A stretch of 64,000 nt of DNA from Colletes latitarsis. Taxonomy: Eukaryota > Arthropoda > Insecta > Hymenoptera > Colletidae. Location of the stretch: contig NC_135134.1 in assembly GCF_051014445.1 (NCBI RefSeq), positions 10,631,672 through 10,695,671 on the forward strand. The letters are read 5' to 3'. Shown one piece after another: positions 58,155 through 64,000 of the stretch (position 1 is the first letter of the stretch; each line of letters opens with the position of its first letter). The notes below the pieces were generated by a model. The model was given only the letters and a program-made list of their open reading frames with translations. It was not told where the DNA came from and made no database searches. The translations under genes were made by a program, and so were the position numbers.

Positions 58155-58199
58155 GTCGGACCGGTTGGGGGTAGGAGTGCCTCCCCCTACCGGTCCGAC
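58155..58199 (+). other. Long hairpin in the 3' UTR
   Basis: GTCGGACCGGT (58155-58165) pairs perfectly with ACCGGTCCGAC (58189-58199). Pairing then continues inward with GGGGG/CCCCC and AGG/CCT after single mismatches, almost closing the whole 45 nt. Confidence 0.8.
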
Positions 58200-58495
58200 G
58201 CAAGGGGAGGCACCCTCGGCGGTCTGGTGCGGCCATGAACGCCCGGCCGCCGAGGGGTGGAAACGGGGTCGCGGGCGGTTGCGAGTTGGGGCTCGCAGCC
58301 GCCACTAAACGCGGCCCCGGGACGGATAGCGCCGGGATGGAGTGGCCCCGTCCCGCCGCTATGAGGCAGTGTGTCTACTGGGGGGACCGATGGTCCCCCC
58401 GGGGGATGGGCGCGAAAGCGCGGGCACGGGGAGGATACATTTTAGTGGGTAGGTCCCGCGCCTGTCGTTGTACGGGCGCGGGGAATCCCACACAC

Positions 58496-58527
58496 CCCTC
58501 CCACCTCTCCCCAAGGAGGTGGGAGGG
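58496..58527 (+). other. Terminal 3' stem-loop, 26 nt before poly(A)
   Basis: CCCTCCCACCT (58496-58506) pairs perfectly with AGGTGGGAGGG (58517-58527) around a 10-nt loop. Its position just before the tail makes it a candidate recognition element for reverse transcriptase. Confidence 0.75.
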
Positions 58528-58552
58528 AGTCTTTCGAAGATTTTCCCCACGA

Positions 58553-58553
<1 letters not shown>

Positions 58554-58594
<41 letters not shown>
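58554..58594 (+). other. Poly(A) tail of the retrotransposon (41 A)
   Basis: Uninterrupted run of 41 A directly after CCCCACGAC, ending at the right target-site duplication. An unbroken tail of this length suggests a recent insertion. The exact count may be affected by sequencing. Confidence 0.95.
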
Positions 58595-58596
<2 letters not shown>

Positions 58597-58610
58597 TGCT
58601 TGCAAATACC
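58595..58610. repeat. Target-site duplication, right copy
   Basis: GATGCTTGCAAATACC, identical to 52642-52657. The satellite resumes with AGACGTAACCCAGACG, continuing the interrupted monomer in phase. Confidence 0.95.
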
Positions 58611-61600
58611 AGACGTAACCCAGACGTAACCGGCGTTCTCCTCTAAAATATTAATCGGAAGCAGGATTAATTGACTGCTTCAGTGTGGTACCACATTAAT
58701 ACGTGATCCTAACGAGAACAAAACCCAGGATCTGGCCATTCAAGTATGCGAAAAATGCGAAAGTATGAGCTAGATGATTGCAAAAACCACAACTAACCCA
58801 GACAAAACGGGTGTTATCCTCTACAATATTAATCGCAACCAGGTGAAATTGACTGCTTTGGTGTGGAACCACATTACTACGGGATCCAAGCCAGAAAAAA
58901 ACCCAGGATCTGGCCAACAAGAATGCGAAAAATGCGAAAGTATGAGCCAGATGATTGCAAATTCCAGACGTAACCCAGACATAACCGGTGTTATCCTCTA
59001 AAATATTGATCGAATCCAGGTTGAATTGATTATTTCTGTGTGGCACTACATTAGTACGTGGTCCCAACCAAAAAAAACCCGGGTTCTGACGAACAAGTAT
59101 GCGAAAAATGCGAAAGTATGAGCCAGATGATTGCGAATACCAGACCTAACCCAGACATAAAGGGCGTTATCCCCTAAAATATTGATCGAATCCAGGTTGA
59201 ATTGATTACTTCTGTGTGGCACCACATTAATACGTGATCCTAACCAGAGAAAAATCCAGGGTCTGGCCAACGAGAATACGAAAAATGCGAAAGTGTGAGC
59301 TAGATGATGGCAAATACCAGACCTAACCCTGACATAACCGGCGTTATCCTCTAAAATATTAATCAGAACCAGGTGTAATTAACTGCCTCAGTGTGGTACC
59401 ACATTACTACGTGATCGAAACCAGAAAAAGCCCAGGATCTGGTCAACAAGAATGCGAAAAATGCGAAATTATGAGGCAGATGATTGCAAATACCAGACCT
59501 AACCCAGACGTAACCGGCGTTCTCCGCTAAAATATTAATCGCAACCAGGTTCTATTGACTATTTCAGTGTAGTACCACATTACTACGTGATCCAAACCAG
59601 AAAAAGCCCAGGATCTGGCCATTCAAGTATGCGAAAAATGCGAAAGTACGAGCTAGATGGTGGCATATACGAGACCTGACCTAGCCATAACCGGCGTTAT
59701 CATCTAAAATATTAATCGGAACCGGGTTTTATTGACAATCTCAGTGTGGTACCACATTAATACGTATTCCTAACCAGGACAAAATCCAGGATCTGGCCAG
59801 CAAGTGGCCAAAAATGCGAAATTATGCGCCAGATGAATGCGAATACCAGACGTAACCCAGACACAACCGATGTTATCCTCTAAAATATTGATCGAATCCA
59901 AGTGGAATTGACTATTTCTGTGTGGCACCACATTAATACGTGATCCTCACCAGAAAAAAACCCAGGATCTGACCGACAAGAATGCGAAAAATCGAAAGTA
60001 TTAGCCAGATGATTGCGAATACCAGACCTAACACAGACGTAACCGGCGTTCTCCTCTAAAATATTAATTGGAACCAGGTTTAATTGACTGTATCACTGTG
60101 TTACCACATTACTACGAGAAACTAACCAGAAAAAAACCCAGGATCTGGCCATTCAAGTATGCGAAACATGCGAAAGTATGAGCTAGATGATGGCAAATAC
60201 CAGACCTAACCCAGACATAACCGGCGTTATCCTCTAAAATATTAATCGGAACCAGGTTTAGTTGACTGTTACAGTGTGGAAAGACATTACTACGTGATCC
60301 AAAACAGAAAAAGCCCAGGATCTGGCTATTCAAGTATGCGAAAAATGCGAAAGTATGAGCTAGATTATTGCAAATACCAGAACTAACCCAGACATAATCG
60401 GCGTTAACCTCGAAAATATTAATCCGAACCAGGTTTAATTGACTGTTTCACTGCGGTACCACATTACTACGTGATCCAAATCTGAAAAAGCCCAGGATCT
60501 GGCCAACAAGTATGCGAAAAATGCGAAAGTATAAGGCAGATGATTGCAAATACCAGACCTAACCCTGACATAACCGGCGGTAGGCTCTAAAATATTAATC
60601 GCAACCTGGTTTCATTGACTGTTTCGGTGTAGTACCGCATTACTACGGGATCCAAGCCAGAAAAAAACCCAGGATCTGGCCAACAAGAATGCGAAAAATG
60701 CGAAAGTATGAGCCAGATGATTGCAAATTCCAGACGTAACCCAGACATAACCGGTGTTATCCTCTAAAATATTGATCGAATCCAGGTTGAATTGATTATT
60801 TCTGTGTGGCACTACATTAATACGTGGTCCCAACCAAAAAAAACCCGGGTTCTGACGAACAAGTATGCGAAAAATGCGAAAGTATGAGCCAGATGATTGC
60901 GAATACCAGACGTAACCCAGACATAACCGGTGTTATCATCTAAAATATTAATCGGAACCGGGTTTTATTGACAATCTCAGTGTGGTACCACATTAATACG
61001 TATTCCTAACCAGGACAAAATCCAGGATCTGGCCAACAAGTGGCCAAAAATGCGAAATTATGTGCCAGATGAATGCGAATACCAGACGTAACCCAGACAC
61101 AACCGATGTTATCCTCTAAAATATTGATCGAATCCAAGTGGAATTGACTATTTCTGTGTGGCACCACATTAATACGTGATCCTCACCAGAAAAAAACCCA
61201 GCATCTGACCGACAAGAATGCGAAAAATCGAAAGTATTAGCCAGATGATTGCGAATACCAGACCTAACACAGACGTAACCGGCGTTCTCCTCTAAAATAT
61301 TAATTGGAACCAGGTTTAATTGACTGTATCACTGTGGTACCACATTACTACGTGAAACTAACCAGAAAAAAACCCAGGATCTGGCCATTCAAGTATGCGA
61401 AAGATGCGAAAGTATGAGCTAGATGATGGCAAATACCAGACCTAACCCAGACATAACCGGCGTTATCCTGTAAAATATTAATCGGAACCAGGTTTAGTTG
61501 ACTGTTACAGTGTGGTAAGACATTACTACGTGATCCAAAACAGAAAAAGCCCAGGATCTGGCTATTCAAGTATGCGAAAAATGCGAAAGTATGAGCTAGA

Positions 61601-64000
61601 TGATTGCAAATACCAGAACTAACCCAGACATAACCGGCGTTATCCCCTAAAATACTAATCGGAACCAGGTTTAGTTGACTGTTACAGGGTGGTAAGACAT
61701 TACTACGTGATCCAAAACAGAAAAAGCCCAGGATCTGGCTTTCAAGTATGCGAAAAATGCGAAAGTATGAGCTAGATGATGGCAAATACCAGACCTAACG
61801 CTGACATAATCGGCGTTATGCTCTAAAATATTAATCGCAACCTGGTTTAATTGACTGTTTCGGTGTGGTACCACTTTACTACGTGATCCCAACGAGAAAA
61901 AGCCCAGGGTCTGGCCTACAAGTACGCGAAAAATGCGAAAGTATGGGGCAGATGATTGCAAATACAAGACGTAACCAAGGCACAACCGGTGTTACCGTCT
62001 AAAATATTGATCGAATCCAGGTGGAATTGACTATTTCTGTGTGGCACCACTTTAATTCGTGATCGTAACCAGAAAAAAGCCCAGGATCTGACCATCAAGT
62101 AAGCGAAAAATACGAAAGTATGAGCCAGATAATTGCAAAAACCACAACTAACCCAGACATAACCGGCGTTATCCACTAAAATATTAATCGGAACCTGGTT
62201 TAGTTGACTGCTTCAGCGTGGTACCACATTATTACGTGATCCTAAAGAGAAAAGAACCCAGGATCTGGCCATTCAAGTAAGCGAAAAATGCGAAAGCATG
62301 AGCTAGATGATGGCAAATACCAGAGCTAACCCTGACATAACCAGCGTTATGCTCTAAAATATTAATCACAACCTGGTTTCATTGACTGTTTCGGTGTAGT
62401 ACCACTTTACTACGTGATCCAAACCAGAAAATGCCCAGGATCTGACCAACAAGTAGGCGAAAAATGCGAAGGAATGGGGCAGATGATTGCAAATACCAGA
62501 ACTAACCCAGACATAACCGGCGTTATCTTCTAAAATATTAATCGGAACCAGGTATTATTGACTATTTCAGTGTGATACCACATTAATACGTGATCCTAAC
62601 GAGAACAAAACCCAGGATCTGGCCATTCAAGTATGCGAAAAATACGAAAGTATGAGCAAGATGATTGCAAAAACCCCACCTAACCAAGACGTAACCGGCG
62701 TTATCCTCGAAAATATTAATCGGAACCAGGTTTAATTGACTGTTTCGCTGTGGTACCACATAAATACGTGATCCTAAAGAGAAAAAAACCCAGGATCTGG
62801 CCATTCAAGTAAGCGAAAAATGTGAAAGTATGAGCTAGATGATGGCAAATACCAGGCCTTACCCTGACATAACTGGCGTTATGCTCTAAAATATTAATCG
62901 CAACCTGGTTTAATTGACTGTTTCGGTGTGGTACCACCTTACTACGTGATCCAAACCAGAAAAAGCCCAGGATATGACCATCAAGTAGGCGAAAAATGCG
63001 AAAGTGTGAGGCAGATGATTGCAAAAACCACAACTAACCCACACAACACCGGCGTACTCCTCTGAAATATTAATCGGAAGCAGGTTTAGTTGACTGTTAC
63101 AGGGTGGTAAGACATTACTACGTGATCCAAAACAGAAAAAGCCCAGGATCTGGCTATTCAAGTATGCGAAAAATGCGAAAGTATGAGCTAGATGATGGCA
63201 AATACCAGACCTAACCCTGACATGACCGGCGTTATCCTCTAAAATATTAATCGGAACCAGGTTTAGTTGACTGTTACAGTGTGGTAAGACATTACTACGT
63301 GATCCAAAACAGAAAAAGCCCAGGATCTGGCAATTCAAGTATGCGAAAAATGCGAAAGTATGAGCTAGATGATTGCAAATACCAGAACTAACCCAGACAT
63401 AATCGGCGTTAAGCTCTAAAATATTGATCGAATCCAAGTGGAATTGACTATTTCTGTGTGGCACCACATTAATACGTGATCCTCACCAGAAAAAAACCCA
63501 GGATCTGACCGACAAGAATGCGAAAAATCGAAAGTATTAGCCAGATGATTGCGAATACCAGACCTAACACAGACGTAACCGGCGTTCTCATCTAAAATAT
63601 TAATTGGAACCAGGTTTAATTGACTGTTTCACTGTGGTACCACATAAATACGTGATCCTAAAGAGAAAAAAACCCAGGATCTGGCCATTCAAGTAAGCGA
63701 AAAATGTGAAAGTATGAGCTAGATGATGGCAAATACCAGGCCTTACCCTGACATAACTGGCGTTATCCTCTAAAATATTAATCGGAACCAGGTTTAGTTG
63801 ACTGTTTCGGTGTCGTGCCACATTACTACGTGATACTCACCAGAAAAAGCCCAGGATCTGGCCATTCAAGTATGAGAAAACTGCGAAAGTGTGAGGCAGA
63901 TGATTGCAAAAACCACAACTAACCCACACAACACCGGCGTTCTCCTCTGAAATATTAATCGGAAGCAGGTGTATGTGCCTGCTTCAGTGTGGTACCACAT
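58611..64000. repeat. Family B satellite array to the window end
   Basis: About 30 B monomers. Segments repeat upstream blocks with whole-monomer gains and losses. 58,774-59,001 resembles 34,703-34,924. 61,348-61,785 matches 51,155-51,592 and 36,036-36,473. Only one copy of the 177-bp monomer that is double or triple elsewhere is found, at 59175. Local duplications within the block include 58,870-59,100 against 60,640-60,870 and 62,750-62,870 against 63,640-63,760. The array runs out of the window. No gene seen. Confidence 0.92.

Larger units (their letters stand above)
58101..58553 (+). promoter_or_regulatory. 3' UTR of the retrotransposon
   Basis: 453 bp between the ORF2 stop and the poly(A) tail. 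It is GC-rich with no AATAAA close to the tail. It contains at least four strong hairpins, at 58155-58199, 58380-58400, near 58450-58480, and 58496-58527. In several non-LTR elements the 3' UTR structure is what the reverse transcriptase recognises. Confidence 0.85.
52658..58594 (+). mobile_element. R1-clade non-LTR retrotransposon, near full length (5.94 kb)
   Basis: A GC-rich element inserted in the satellite by target-primed reverse transcription. It has a 5' leader of 384 bp, ORF1 (gag-like with zinc knuckles), ORF2 (endonuclease, reverse transcriptase, CCHC), a 3' UTR of 453 bp and 41 A residues, flanked by a 16-bp target-site duplication. Domain order, the YADD motif and the C-terminal CX2CX8HX4C motif place it in the R1 clade. 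Base composition contrasts sharply with the moderately AT-rich satellite. There is one copy in the window; empty paralogous sites persist at about 32.5 and 43.55 kb, so it arrived after those duplications. ORF2 is open throughout. ORF1 has one apparent frame break near its end. Whether it targets this satellite specifically cannot be judged from one insertion. Confidence 0.96.

Noticed and set aside
1..64000. tRNA, rRNA or other structural RNA genes
   Set aside because: No segment showed tRNA-like boxes with a cloverleaf, or rRNA signature sequence.

Overview
This window looks like arthropod, most likely insect, heterochromatin. About 83% of it is one tandem satellite with a monomer of roughly 176 bp (mostly 175-177 bp, about 300 monomers). 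Nearly every monomer carries the core TGTGGTACCACA or a close variant. There is no cellular gene, rRNA, tRNA or CRISPR array that I can support. The insect call rests mainly on the one coding element present, a non-LTR retrotransposon of the R1 clade (R1/TRAS/SART/Waldo group). That clade is essentially an arthropod lineage. A centromeric or pericentromeric location is an inference.

Layout. Monomers fall into family A (diagnostic CCTAGACCTAACATGCG, GATGAGGGCAAATCCC) and family B (diagnostic CAGACATAACCGGCGTTATC, GATGATTGCAAATACC). B has a KpnI-site form and a form reading TGTGGCACCACA. A-type arrays cover about 1-7,620 and 13,960-26,600. B-type arrays cover about 7,620-13,960, 26,670-36,720 and most of 38,200-64,000. 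Short A/B mosaics lie near 36.7-38.2 kb and 45.4-45.8 kb. Inside the B blocks sit four copies of a non-satellite block (9077-10340, 28128-29391, 39322-40585, 46973-48089). It starts TGTTACG, ends CGTAACA and is flanked by TCCT on both sides. I read it as one solo LTR, inserted once and then multiplied to four by unequal exchange of the surrounding satellite. Each LTR copy contains an array of 6-9 short hairpins at about 50-bp spacing whose stems co-vary.

At 52658-58594 a nearly intact R1-clade element interrupts a B monomer. It has a 16-bp target-site duplication, a structured 5' leader, a gag-like ORF1 with three zinc knuckles, ORF2 (AP-like endonuclease, reverse transcriptase, C-terminal CCHC), a 3' UTR ending in a stem-loop, and 41 A residues. 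ORF1 and ORF2 meet at a TAATG stop/start overlap that ORF1 reaches only after a one-base frame change in a run of seven C.

History and function. The LTR predates amplification of the array, because all four copies share the same flanks. The R1-clade element is young: its duplication and tail are undamaged, it occurs once, and empty versions of its site survive in paralogous monomers. The least expected signal is the density of long, nearly perfect inverted repeats (10-17 bp stems) along the whole R1-clade element. Several lie over catalytic motifs, and single mismatches are often G.U in the sense RNA.
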